Positions 46,844 to 54,544 of a DNA stretch of 64,000 nt are shown here, in pieces. Position 1 is the stretch's first letter. Each line of letters begins with the position of its first letter. The DNA is from Bradyrhizobium japonicum USDA 6 (GTDB lineage Bacteria > Pseudomonadota > Alphaproteobacteria > Rhizobiales > Xanthobacteraceae), in the NCBI RefSeq assembly GCF_000284375.1, contig NC_017249.1, positions 5,744,001 to 5,808,000 on the forward strand. Reading direction: 5' to 3'. The notes beneath the pieces were generated by a model. The model did not search any database. It worked only from the letters and a program-made list of their open reading frames with translations, and was not told where the DNA came from. Position numbers and translations under genes: made by a program.

Positions 46844-46876
46844 GGCGGCGGGACGAGGTCTCGCCGCCGCGTTTTC
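46844..46876 (+). terminator. Rho-independent terminator after the alcohol dehydrogenase gene
   Basis: GGCGGCGGGA (46844-46853) pairs with TCTCGCCGCC (46859-46868), ten pairs with one G-U, loop CGAGG, followed by GCGTTTTCC. Confidence 0.75.
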
Positions 46877-46909
46877 CTCCGCCGAATTAACCCGGAATTG
46901 ACGCAAGGC

Positions 46910-46932
46910 CCGGTTCCAAATAGGGGAACCGG
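46910..46932. promoter_or_regulatory. Palindrome CCGGTTCC-N7-GGAACCGG upstream of the Flp pilin gene
   Basis: Perfect 8-bp arms (46910-46917, 46925-46932) about 55 bp before the pilin ATG. Likely an operator. Arms of the same GGAAC/GTTCC type recur at 47612 before the Crp/Fnr gene. Confidence 0.5.
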
Positions 46933-46986
46933 CACGTCGCGAACTAGAGTCCTCGCCAGCTTTCTCTTTGGAATTCTGGTGAGGCC

Positions 46987-47115
46987 ATGCAGACCATCCG
47001 CCGCTTCCTGGCCGATGAAACCGGCGCCACTGCGATCGAGTACGGCCTGATCGCAGCCGGCATCGCGCTCGCGATCATCGCCGTGGTCAACAATCTCGGC
47101 TCGACATTGAGTTGA
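46987..47115 (+). CDS. Flp-type pilin, C-terminal end lost by apparent frameshift
   Basis: A type IVb pilin subunit for Tad/Flp pili. The 42 residues in frame show the short leader and cleavage region MQTIRRFLADETGATAIEYG followed by the hydrophobic stem LIAAGIALAIIAVVNNLGST. The frame then stops at 47113. One base later the typical C-terminus KFGSISTSLK continues to a TAG at 47145-47147, so a one-base deletion near 47111-47114 is likely; the restored pilin would have about 53 residues. The loss removes only the tail, so the product might still assemble. No tad/cpa genes are in the window, so it is an orphan pilin here. SD GGTGAGG. Confidence 0.8.
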   Translation: MQTIRRFLADETGATAIEYGLIAAGIALAIIAVVNNLGSTLS

Positions 47116-47217
47116 AGTTCGGCTCGATCAGCACCTCGCTGAAGTAGCGCCAAACCTGCGCGCGCTGAAGGCACGTCGCCGCGCGGAACGGCTGCGGCCA
47201 CACCGCGTTGGCAGCGC

Positions 47218-47454
47218 ATGTCCATTCGTTGCACTGTCGAAAGCGCATTCTTCATCGCCTGGAGCTTCCTGGAGCAGAGCGGCGAGCTCGGACCTCCGGA
47301 CGAGACCGCGAACACCATTCTGGATGCCATCGAAGCGCAGCTCAGGACCGGTGAGCGGCGGCAGTTGATGCTCGCCAACAAGGCGATCGGTGCCTACCGC
47401 AAGCAGGTGGCCCAAGGCCGTCTCCTGGCCGAACGCCAGATCCGTCTCGGATAA
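47218..47454 (+). CDS. Small conserved-looking hypothetical protein (78 aa)
   Basis: A soluble, mainly helical protein. It reads MSIRCTVESAFFIAWSFLEQ, then LGPPDETANTILDAIEAQLR and a basic helix NKAIGAYRKQVAQGRLLAER. Codon use fits the neighbours. Start ATG 47218, without a clear Shine-Dalgarno. It follows the pilin gene by about 70 bp, so it may share its transcript. No domain recognised. Confidence 0.65.
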   Translation: MSIRCTVESAFFIAWSFLEQSGELGPPDETANTILDAIEAQLRTGERRQLMLANKAIGAYRKQVAQGRLLAERQIRLG

Positions 47455-47593
47455 GAGCCCGCGGCGCCCCACAAGCGCTGGCTCATTTGGAAATTCCGTA
47501 GTTCTCCGGATGAGAACAAAGTTCGCAGCGTGTCCTGCGGGCAACGCCGGACGGCGCGACGCCTCGCTGCCGCGAACTTTTCGGTTTCCCGCA

Positions 47594-47626
47594 AACACTT
47601 GTGTTCACTTTGGAACTGTCGGTTCC
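47594..47626. promoter_or_regulatory. Two inverted repeats upstream of the Crp/Fnr regulator
   Basis: AACAC-TT-GTGTT (47594-47605) and GGAAC-TGTCG-GTTCC (47612-47626) lie 70-100 bp before the GTG start. They are good candidates for autoregulation; neither matches the classical FNR TTGAT-N4-ATCAA or CRP TGTGA-N6-TCACA. Confidence 0.45.
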
Positions 47627-47696
47627 TGCGCGGAAACGTAGGGTTTTTCCCAGAGACGCCGATTCCCGGCCAACGAAGAGCCCAGAGACAAGAAGC

Positions 47697-48407
47697 GTGA
47701 CCGGCCGGCCCAGGAACGATCTGCTGCGAAGGCTCAGCGCCGAGGATTTCGAGCTGCTCGCGCCGCACCTGCAATCGGTCGAGGTCGCCGCCAACCACGT
47801 TCTGCATCACGCCGGCGACGGCATCTCCGTCGTCCACTTCCCCTGCGGCCCTGCGTTCGTGTCGTTCGCGGTGCCGGTTGAGGATGACCGCGAGGTCGAA
47901 AGTCTCCTGGTGGGCCGCGAGGGCGGGGTCGGTCTTTCCGCAGGCCGCAGCCCGTCGCTGGCCTTTTCCCGCGTCGTCGTGAAGGTCGGCGGCACGCTGG
48001 TTCGCCTGCCGCTGCGCGCGCTCGAGCAGGCGCAGCAGCGATCGCCCGGCATGCATGAGATCTTTTCGCGCTACGCAGCCTGCCAGTTCGCACAGCTGCT
48101 CCAGACAGCGGCCTGCAACGCGGCGCATTCGATCGAGCAACGCGCGGCGAAATGGATCATCGCGGCCCGGGAGCATATCGGCAGCGACGAAATCCGCCTC
48201 ACCCATGAGCAGCTCGCCGGCATGCTCGGCGTCTCCCGCAGCTATGCCAGCCGTGTCATCCAGACCTTCAAGGCCAGGCGCATCCTCGCGACCCGCCGCG
48301 GTGCCATCCTGATTCTCGATGCGCCGGCACTCGAGACAAGCGCCTGCACCTGCAACGGCGCGGTGAAGAAGCACTTTCGCGAAGTGCTGGGACGCGCGGC
48401 GGGCTAG
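47697..48407 (+). CDS. Crp/Fnr-family transcriptional regulator
   Basis: A 236-residue regulator with an N-terminal cyclic-nucleotide-binding-like beta roll (about 20-120, with VHFPCGPAFVSFAVPVEDD and SLLVGREGGVGLSAG) and a C-terminal winged helix (LTHEQLAGMLGVSRSYASRV, about 175-195). It lacks the N-terminal four-cysteine cluster of FNR, and I cannot see the cAMP-binding arginine-glutamate pair of CRP, so the signal is unknown. A C-terminal TSACTCNGAVKKHF with two cysteines is unusual. The GTG at 47697 gives a normal N-terminus; an upstream GTG at 47601 in frame would run through the palindromes and is less likely. Confidence 0.83.
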   Translation: MTGRPRNDLLRRLSAEDFELLAPHLQSVEVAANHVLHHAGDGISVVHFPCGPAFVSFAVPVEDDREVESLLVGREGGVGLSAGRSPSLAFSRVVVKVGGTLVRLPLRALEQAQQRSPGMHEIFSRYAACQFAQLLQTAACNAAHSIEQRAAKWIIAAREHIGSDEIRLTHEQLAGMLGVSRSYASRVIQTFKARRILATRRGAILILDAPALETSACTCNGAVKKHFREVLGRAAG

Positions 48408-48455
48408 AACGATCCGCGCAGCCGGAACATATTGGCGCGGCCCGCATTGCCCGAC

Positions 48456-48671
48456 ATGGCGCGGTACTTCTTTCATTTCGAGGGCCAGCAACCTCACACC
48501 GACACGACCGGTGAAGCGCTCCTCGACGACGATGCCGCCTGGCGCGAAGCTGTCCGCCTCTCCCGCGATGTCGAGCATGCGCTGCGCCCCGGCGACAGCT
48601 GGACGCTCAGCGTGTTTGACGGAAGCGAGCCTGTCTTCGTGCTTGCAATGGTGACACGGCGGTTTCGCTGA
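48456..48671 (+). CDS. DUF6894-like small protein
   Basis: A 71-residue protein starting MARYFFHFEG, the hallmark of a very common rhizobial family (RYFFH...D..G..L.D...A..EA). It continues DTTGEALLDDDAAWREAVRL and ends in a beta hairpin SWTLSVFDGSEPVFVLAMVT. Start chosen at ATG 48456; an upstream TTG at 48432 would add eight residues. Function unknown. Lies after the Crp/Fnr gene. Confidence 0.75.
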   Translation: MARYFFHFEGQQPHTDTTGEALLDDDAAWREAVRLSRDVEHALRPGDSWTLSVFDGSEPVFVLAMVTRRFR

Positions 48672-48776
48672 CAGCCCTTCCCGCGCCTCCGCACCGATCA
48701 TAGCAGACCGCCAGTTGGAACGCCGCGAATGTCCCGCGCGTTGGCATCTCGTGAGGCAACGACGGAGTCAAAGCCC

Positions 48777-48968
48777 ATGACGAAGCCGCTGACGAAAACG
48801 GTCACGCCTGTTCCCGAGGAGAACCAGAGCCACAAGGGTCCCGGCAGCGCGCCTTCAATTCCGCTCGACACCACCAGGGGCCATCGCGACGACGAGAAGC
48901 AGAACATTCGCGAGCAGGCCGAGCACGGCAACATCACCCAGAACACCACGAACAGGCGCATGGGATAG
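48777..48968 (+). CDS. Small hydrophilic hypothetical protein (63 aa)
   Basis: A polar, probably disordered peptide: MTKPLTKTVTPVPEENQSHK, SAPSIPLDTTRGHRDDEKQN, and REQAEHGNITQNTTNRRMG. ATG 48777 has GGAG about 11 bases upstream. Composition resembles stress- or desiccation-associated small proteins, but no family is recognised. One of several tiny genes in a row on this strand. Confidence 0.6.
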   Translation: MTKPLTKTVTPVPEENQSHKGPGSAPSIPLDTTRGHRDDEKQNIREQAEHGNITQNTTNRRMG

Positions 48969-49004
48969 TCAGGACCAGGGGGATCGAAGAGAGGAGACAC
49001 GAAC

Positions 49005-49181
49005 TTGGTCGATCTCGGCAAATGGTACGATCCGATATCCGAGCGCTGGATCGCACCGCGTGAACCACGACTGGAGGAAAAATCCTCTCCTGCAAGCGAG
49101 AACCACGTCCTTGAGCTGCAGCGGACCATCGAAGTCCAGCGCATCTGGCGCGCACTGGTCGACTGCTGCGCCCGCGACTGA
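49005..49181 (+). CDS. Small hypothetical protein (58 aa)
   Basis: TTG start at 49005 preceded by GAGGAG. The product starts VDLGKWYDPISERWIAPREP, continues with LEEKSSPASENHVLELQRTI and ends in a helix with LVDCCARD. Codon positions look genuine and the ribosome site is good; the start codon is unusual. Unknown function. Confidence 0.5.
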   Translation: MVDLGKWYDPISERWIAPREPRLEEKSSPASENHVLELQRTIEVQRIWRALVDCCARD

Positions 49182-49242
49182 TGGCCTTGCGCGCACGCCG
49201 CGGCGGATCAACCCGCCGTCGGCCGCGCCGTTGTAACCCCGC

Positions 49243-49464
49243 ATGAACGATCCCGCATCATCCGCAAGGCCCGCCGCAACCGCGATACGCTATCTGTCGA
49301 TCATCGTCGGCTGCGCCGGCCTGCTGCTGGCCGCAATCTGCATCGCCATCGCCTGCCAGGTCTTCATCCAGACCGGCGTGTTCGCGCAGTCCTACGCGAT
49401 GGTGGGACTGATCAGCACTGCGCTGGGGTGTCTGGCGCTGACGCTGGCGCGGGTGTGGAAGTAA
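49243..49464 (+). CDS. Small membrane protein with two TM helices (73 aa)
   Basis: Two hydrophobic helices, YLSIIVGCAGLLLAAICIAI and YAMVGLISTALGCLALTLAR, joined by a short loop; N-terminus polar. ATG 49243. Small inner-membrane protein of unknown role. Confidence 0.65.
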   Translation: MNDPASSARPAATAIRYLSIIVGCAGLLLAAICIAIACQVFIQTGVFAQSYAMVGLISTALGCLALTLARVWK

Positions 49465-49642
49465 ACACCGATCCATCCCTCGTCATTCCGGCGTGCGTGC
49501 GTGGCCCGGGGTGGATGCCCATGACGGCCTGTAACGCTGCCATGCGATTGCCCCGCACAGAATGTCGCACCGCTTTTCGCCGGGGCGCCGGGCTGGTAGA
49601 TTGGCGTCATTGCCTTGAAGAGTTTTCGCTTTGGGGGTTTTC

Positions 49643-50983
49643 ATGCGCGCGAGGATTTTCAATCGCGTCGTGGGGCTGGCGGCGCTGGCCGCAGCCCTGC
49701 TTGTCGCCGGGGTGGCCTCGGCCGAGAAGCGCATTGCGCTGGTCGTCGGCAACTCCGCCTACAAGAACATCACCCCGCTCGACAATCCGTCCAAGGACGC
49801 GAGCCTGATGGCGGAGACGCTTGGCGCGCTCGGCTTCACGCTGGTCGGCGGGCGCGCCCAGCTCGATCTCGACAAGGGCGCGATGGACATCGCGGTGCAG
49901 AGCTTTGGCCGGCAGGTCCAGGGCGCCGATGTCGCGCTGTTTTATTATGCCGGCCACGGCGTGCAGGTCGCCGGCTCCAACTATCTCGTGCCTGTCGGCG
50001 CCAATCCGACGCGCGAGGCCGATGTCGATTTCCAGATGACCGACGTCAACCTCGTGCTGCGGCAGATGCAGGGATCGGGCACGCGCCTCAACCTCGTGAT
50101 CCTGGACGCCTGCCGCAACAACCCGTTTGGCTCGCGCGGCCTGCGATCCTCCGACGGCGGCCTTGCGCAGATGCGCGCGCCGGAGGGCACGCTGATCTCC
50201 TACGCGACGCAGCCCGGCAACGTCGCGCAGGACGGCAGCGACGGCCACAGCCCCTACACCAAGGCGCTGGCGGCGACGGTCAGGACCGCGGGCCTCGACG
50301 TGTTCCAGACTTTCAACCAGGTCGGCCTCGCCGTGAAGCGCGCCACATCAGGCGCGCAGCAGCCCTGGGTGTCGTCCTCGCCGATCGACGGCACCTTCTA
50401 TTTCGTGCCGCCGACGCAAAGCCCGCCGCCGCAGGTCGCGGCGATGCAGCCCGATCCGCTGCCGGCGGACCGGCTGCGCGCCGATCCCGATCGCGTGCCG
50501 CTGCGCGATGCCGCGCTGCTGAGCGAATTGAGCGAGCGGCTCTACGAGCTCAATTTCGATCCTGACACGCCCGATGGACTGACCCGTGCGATCACCAAGC
50601 TCCAGCAGAGGATCTCGATGGCGCCGACGGGCGAAGCAACCGAAGGCCTGCTGCTGCGGATGCGCAAGATGGAGGATCTGAAGCCGTGGGGCTCGATCGT
50701 GTACGGGCCCGATAGCAGCAAATGGGGCATATCGTGGAACCACGCCTCGCGGCGCGCGGCGGTGGCGGATGCGCGCGGCAATTGCGCCGGCGCCAAATGT
50801 CCGATCGAGCTCTCCTTCTACGGCAACCGCTGCGGCGCGTTCGCGATATCAGATAAATCCTGGTCGCTGGTCCAGCGCGACAGCATCCAGCACGCCAGGG
50901 ATGCCGCGCTTGACGAATGCGGCAAGGCTGGCAAAGCTTGCCGCATTATCGGATCCGTCTGCGCCGACGGCTCCGGCCGCTGA
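49643..50983 (+). CDS. Secreted caspase-like peptidase fused to a DUF4189 domain
   Basis: A 446-residue exported protein. The signal peptide (GLAALAAALLVAGVASA) is followed at once by a C14 caspase-like domain (EKRIALVVGNSAYKNITPLD). The catalytic histidine is His105 in FYYAGHGVQVAG and the cysteine Cys156 in LVILDACRNNPFG, both present, so activity is likely. After a proline-rich linker (about 255-275) and a helical segment, residues 349-446 form a cysteine-rich DUF4189 domain, with paired cysteines in GNCAGAKCPIELSF, NRCGAF, DECGKAGKACRIIGSVC, probably disulphide-bonded in the periplasm. ATG 49643 has GGGGG nine bases upstream. The target is unknown. Confidence 0.88.
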   Translation: MRARIFNRVVGLAALAAALLVAGVASAEKRIALVVGNSAYKNITPLDNPSKDASLMAETLGALGFTLVGGRAQLDLDKGAMDIAVQSFGRQVQGADVALFYYAGHGVQVAGSNYLVPVGANPTREADVDFQMTDVNLVLRQMQGSGTRLNLVILDACRNNPFGSRGLRSSDGGLAQMRAPEGTLISYATQPGNVAQDGSDGHSPYTKALAATVRTAGLDVFQTFNQVGLAVKRATSGAQQPWVSSSPIDGTFYFVPPTQSPPPQVAAMQPDPLPADRLRADPDRVPLRDAALLSELSERLYELNFDPDTPDGLTRAITKLQQRISMAPTGEATEGLLLRMRKMEDLKPWGSIVYGPDSSKWGISWNHASRRAAVADARGNCAGAKCPIELSFYGNRCGAFAISDKSWSLVQRDSIQHARDAALDECGKAGKACRIIGSVCADGSGR

Positions 50984-51011
50984 TACCTTTTTCATTTCGG
51001 ATTGTTTGCTC

Positions 51012-51527
51012 ATGCCCAATGCCGTCGTCCGCACGATCACCCTTGCGTCCCTCCTCAACCTCGCCCTCGCCTCGTCGTCCGCCTTCTCGTCCGCCTTCGC
51101 GCAGTCCGGCAGCGCCGGCGGCTCGATCGGCAACGACGAAAAGTCGTTGTCCGGCTCGCGCCAGGATACCTCCTCAGGCCGTTCGGCCGAACCGGCCTCG
51201 CCCTCGCGCCGGAGCAAGCCGGCGACCGAGGAACGCTCGTCGCCTCGGCGAAGCGGAGGTGGAGGTGGAGGTGGCTTCGACGGTGCCTGGGCGGTCGTCA
51301 GCGTTGGTTGCGGCGGCAGCACGAGCGGCGCTGTCGTCGTGAGCTCGGGCAAGATCATCGGCGAAGGCGTTCGCGGAACTGTCAGCCAGAGCGGCTCGGT
51401 CAGTACGTTCGGCCAGGGCCAGGGCGTGACCTTTACCAGCACGGGCCGGCTCTCAGGCCGCAGTGGTTCCGGAACGTGGCGCCGCTCCGACGGCTGCGGC
51501 GGAACCTGGAGTTCGGCGAAGCAATAG
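51012..51527 (+). CDS. Secreted Ser/Gly-rich protein
   Basis: A 171-residue exported protein: signal peptide (TLASLLNLALASSSAFSSAFA), a low-complexity polar middle (Ser, Pro, Arg and a run of glycines), and a compact C-terminal beta-rich part. The latter reads FDGAWAVVSVGCGGSTSGAV, KIIGEGVRGTVSQSGSVS and ends RRSDGCGGTWSSAKQ; the two cysteines could pair. Starts 28 bp after the caspase-like gene on the same strand and might be co-transcribed. The C-terminal part resembles domains I know only as hypothetical in rhizobia. Confidence 0.65.
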   Translation: MPNAVVRTITLASLLNLALASSSAFSSAFAQSGSAGGSIGNDEKSLSGSRQDTSSGRSAEPASPSRRSKPATEERSSPRRSGGGGGGGFDGAWAVVSVGCGGSTSGAVVVSSGKIIGEGVRGTVSQSGSVSTFGQGQGVTFTSTGRLSGRSGSGTWRRSDGCGGTWSSAKQ

Positions 51528-51657
51528 CCCTCGAAAACGCCTGAATTCGCGGCGGAACGAACGCCGCGCAGGCCCGATTCAAGCCACATCCTCTCCGGAT
51601 TTGCGGCTCATTGCCACCCAAGTCTTTCATGACAAAGGGAAGGTAAAGAGTTGCGTC

Positions 51658-52946
51658 ATGCGTAATCGGGAGACCAGGATGGGCAACCGCACCGCGAAGT
51701 TCGTATCTGCGCTTGTCGGCAGCATCATCGCCGGCGCCCCACTGGCCGCCGTGTCGCAGAATGCGCCGGAGGCAACGAGCACAGCAAATGCCGCCAGCGA
51801 CTGCCTCGCCTCGCCGAAGGGCGTCGCGCCGCAGGGGCAGCATTGGTACTATCGCCTGGAGCGCGGGACCAAGCGGCAATGCTGGTATCTGCGCGCCGAA
51901 GGCGGCAAGGACAGCGCCAAGGCCGTGCGGACCGCGCAGGCTGCGCCCGATGTACCGACGGCAGATTCAGCAGCGCCGCAGCTGCACCCGGTGCAGGACG
52001 CACGCGCCGAATATCTGACATCGCAGGGCAATGCCGCGCCGGCGACACCGAATGCGCCTGCGCCAGCGAAACCGGCGCCGATGCAACAAGCTCCGACTCC
52101 CTCCGCCGACAGCAACGCGCCGCAGCCCGCGGTCGCCACGCGCTGGCCCGATGCCTCCGACGCGGCTACGTCGCCTGAGCCGCAAGCTGCGCCCGCTCCT
52201 GTCGCCTCGCCCGCACCGCCGAGCGCGAAGCCGTCAAAATCCCCTGCCCCGGTCGCGCTTGCCGCGGCAGATGCAACCACCGAAAAAGCGACCGGCTCGC
52301 TCCAGACGCTGCTGCTCGTGATCGGTGGCGCGCTGGCGCTCGCCGGCCTCCTCGCCAGCATCATCTATCGCTTTGCGGGCCGACGACGCGTCCGCATCCA
52401 GGCCGCTGACCATCGTCGCGTCAACTGGGACAATCGGGAGCCGCACGACGACGGCCGCGCACCCTGGCTCCAGGCGACGCCGGCCGCGGCGTCGCGTGCG
52501 CAGCAGCCGCGCCCGGTGGATTTCGATGCCGCCCGTCCCCAGGCGGCCGCACGTCCCCAGGCCACCCGGCTCGAAGCCACCCAGCGCGAAGCCGCGCAGC
52601 CCAAGGCCGCGCAGCTCAAGGCGATCGATCGCGCGATCGATGCCGTCGATCAGCGGGCGCCCCAGGCCCGCCACGAGGTCGCAGAGCTCGACGAGGCCAA
52701 CATGTTCAACGGAGAGTTCGAGATCGAGGCATCGGCACCCCGGCTCGCGGCCCCGACATCAATGGCAAGGAGTCGGCCAATCGCGATGACGATCTGCAGA
52801 TCGAGGACGCCGTCGACGTCGACGTGATCACGGCGATGCTGGAACGGCTGGCGCAGGAAGGACCGCGCCTCTCCAAGCCTAACCTTGAAGCTGGCCTTGC
52901 AAACCTCGTACGAAACCAACGAGGCCAGTCCGCCGCTCGCGCTTGA
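51658..52946 (+). pseudogene. Membrane-anchored Pro/Ala-rich hypothetical protein, frameshifted near the 3' end
   Basis: Starts at ATG 51658 (or 51679). It has a signal-like hydrophobic N-terminus (FVSALVGSIIAGAPLAAVSQ), then a conserved-looking PKGVAPQGQHWYYRLERGTK segment with RQCWYLRAEGG. A long Ala/Pro linker comes next, then one TM helix (LQTLLLVIGGALALAGLLAS, about 220) and a basic, repeat-rich tail. In frame it ends at 52827, but the last 30 residues look wrong. One base added in the run of four C at 52738-52741 restores DINGKESANRDDDLQIEDAV and VITAMLERLAQEGPRLS to a stop at 52946. That end overlaps the convergent gmk gene by 68 bases. Function unknown. Confidence 0.65.
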
Positions 52947-53538
52947 GGCGTTCGGCCTTCAGGATCGACTGCACCTCGGCGAACGCCTCGTCGACCGCGT
53001 GGTTGATGACGATGTAGTCGTACTCGGCCCAGTGGCTCATCTCGTGGCTGGCGCGGCTCATGCGCTTGCGGATCACCTCGTCGGAATCCTGCGCGCGCGA
53101 ATGCAGCCGCTTCTCGAGATCGGCGGCCGAGGGCGGTAAAATGAACACGCTGACGACGTCCGCGCGCGCCTTCTCGCGGAGCTGCTGGGTGCCCTGCCAG
53201 TCGATGTCGAACAGCACGTCCTGCCCGGCCGACAGCGCCGCCTCGACCGGCGCACGCGGCGTGCCGTAGCTGTTGTCGAACACCGTCGCCCATTCCAGCA
53301 GTTCGTCGCCCTTCACCATCGCGTCGAACCTGGCCTTGTCGACGAACAGATAGTCGCGGCCATCAACCTCGCCGGGCCGCATCGCCCGCGTGGTCGCGGA
53401 GACCGACATCCGCAGGCCGGTCATGCGCTCGATCAGCAGACGCGACAGCGTCGTCTTGCCCGCGCCCGACGGCGAGGACAGCACGAACATCAATCCACGC
53501 CGCTCGACACCGTCAGTTCCGTGACCGCCCGCCGTCAT
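52879..53538 (-). CDS. gmk: Guanylate kinase
   Basis: Converts GMP to GDP with ATP. The 219 residues show P-loop LSSPSGAGKTTLSRLL (about 20-35), GMP-binding MSVSATTRAMRPGEVDGRDY, and VDEAFAEVQSILKAERLKRE at the C-terminal end. Start ATG 53538. Last gene of the fabD-to-gmk run, three bases after yicC. Its 3' end overlaps the repaired end of the opposite gene. Confidence 0.96.
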   Translation of the reverse strand: MTAGGHGTDGVERRGLMFVLSSPSGAGKTTLSRLLIERMTGLRMSVSATTRAMRPGEVDGRDYLFVDKARFDAMVKGDELLEWATVFDNSYGTPRAPVEAALSAGQDVLFDIDWQGTQQLREKARADVVSVFILPPSAADLEKRLHSRAQDSDEVIRKRMSRASHEMSHWAEYDYIVINHAVDEAFAEVQSILKAERLKRERRTGLVGFVRGLQGQLQG

Positions 53539-53541
53539 CGA

Positions 53542-54429
53542 TCACTCCAGATTCTGGACCTGTTCGCGGAATTGCTCGACCACGTTCTTCATGGCCAGGC
53601 CCGTATTGGTCAGCTCGATGTCGTTCGACTTCGAGCAGCAGGTGTTGACCTCGCGGTGAAACTCCTGCGCCAGGAAGTCGAGCTTGCGGCCGATCGGGCC
53701 GCCCTTGCCGATCAGCTCGCGCGCCTGCGCGATGTGGGAGGCGATGCGGTCGAGCTCCTCGCGGATGTCGGCCCTGGTGGCGATCAGGATCGCCTCCTGC
53801 ATCAGGCGGTCGGAATCGAAACGGTCGGAAGTGTCGAGCAGGGTTGCGATCTGCTCGGCGAGCTTCGCCTTGATCGCCTCGGGCTTGCGGCCCGGCGCGG
53901 CTTCCGCCTTCCTGGCCAGCACCTCGACCTCGTCGACCCGCTGGGTCAGGATCTGCCCGAGCGACGTGCCCTCGCGCTTGCGCATCTCGACGAGATCGGC
54001 GAGCGCCTTGTCGAAGGCCTCCGCGGCGGCGGCACGCGCGGCTTTGTCCTCCTCCTCGTCACCCTCGGGCTCGGCGACCTCGACGACGCCCTTGATGGCG
54101 AGCAGGCCGTCGACGCTCGGCGCGACCGCGTCGACCTTGCCGGCGATCATCGCCGCGGCCTTCAGGACGGCAGTGAGCACGTCCTCATTGACGCGGACGG
54201 AGGCCGCGGCGTTGGCGCGCTTGACGTTGAGATTGGCGTAGACGGTGCCGCGCGACAGAAGCTCGCCGGCGCGCTTCTTGGCGTGCGCCTCGAGCTCGTC
54301 GAACCCCTGCGGCAACCGCACCCTGAGGTCAAAGCCCTTGGCGTTGACCGACTTCAATTCCCATTCGAACGTATACGGCCCGCTAGCGCCGTGGCTTCGG
54401 GCAAAGCCGGTCATGGACGACAGCGCCAT
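53542..54429 (-). CDS. yicC: YicC/YloC family endoribonuclease
   Basis: A 295-residue protein of the YicC family, members of which act as endoribonucleases on small RNAs. The N-terminus MALSSMTGFARSHGASGPYT with WELKSVNAKGFDLRVRLP and the C-terminal EFHREVNTCCSKSNDIEL plus GLAMKNVVEQFREQVQNLE are diagnostic (the second is the DUF1732 region). The start is ATG 54429; frame upstream is open but unconserved. Between mltG and gmk, a typical order in alphaproteobacteria. Confidence 0.93.
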   Translation of the reverse strand: MALSSMTGFARSHGASGPYTFEWELKSVNAKGFDLRVRLPQGFDELEAHAKKRAGELLSRGTVYANLNVKRANAAASVRVNEDVLTAVLKAAAMIAGKVDAVAPSVDGLLAIKGVVEVAEPEGDEEEDKAARAAAAEAFDKALADLVEMRKREGTSLGQILTQRVDEVEVLARKAEAAPGRKPEAIKAKLAEQIATLLDTSDRFDSDRLMQEAILIATRADIREELDRIASHIAQARELIGKGGPIGRKLDFLAQEFHREVNTCCSKSNDIELTNTGLAMKNVVEQFREQVQNLE

Positions 54430-54544
54430 CAGGTCAATTTCTCCGGACACACAGGATTCGCGAGGCCCATCAGGCCACGCGAATCTTAAGACTATTTTGC
54501 AGGAAAGTGGAATCTGCAAAGTCCCGCAGGCAGGTCTGCGCGAA

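Noticed and set aside
46925..47630. EcfG-type promoters from GGAAC motifs
   Set aside because: GGAAC occurs, but no CGTT lies 16-17 bases downstream at either site; the motifs are parts of palindromes.
47601..47696. Longer N-terminus of the Crp/Fnr gene from GTG 47601
   Set aside because: It crosses the inverted repeats and adds a basic, unconserved segment; GTG 47697 fits the family.
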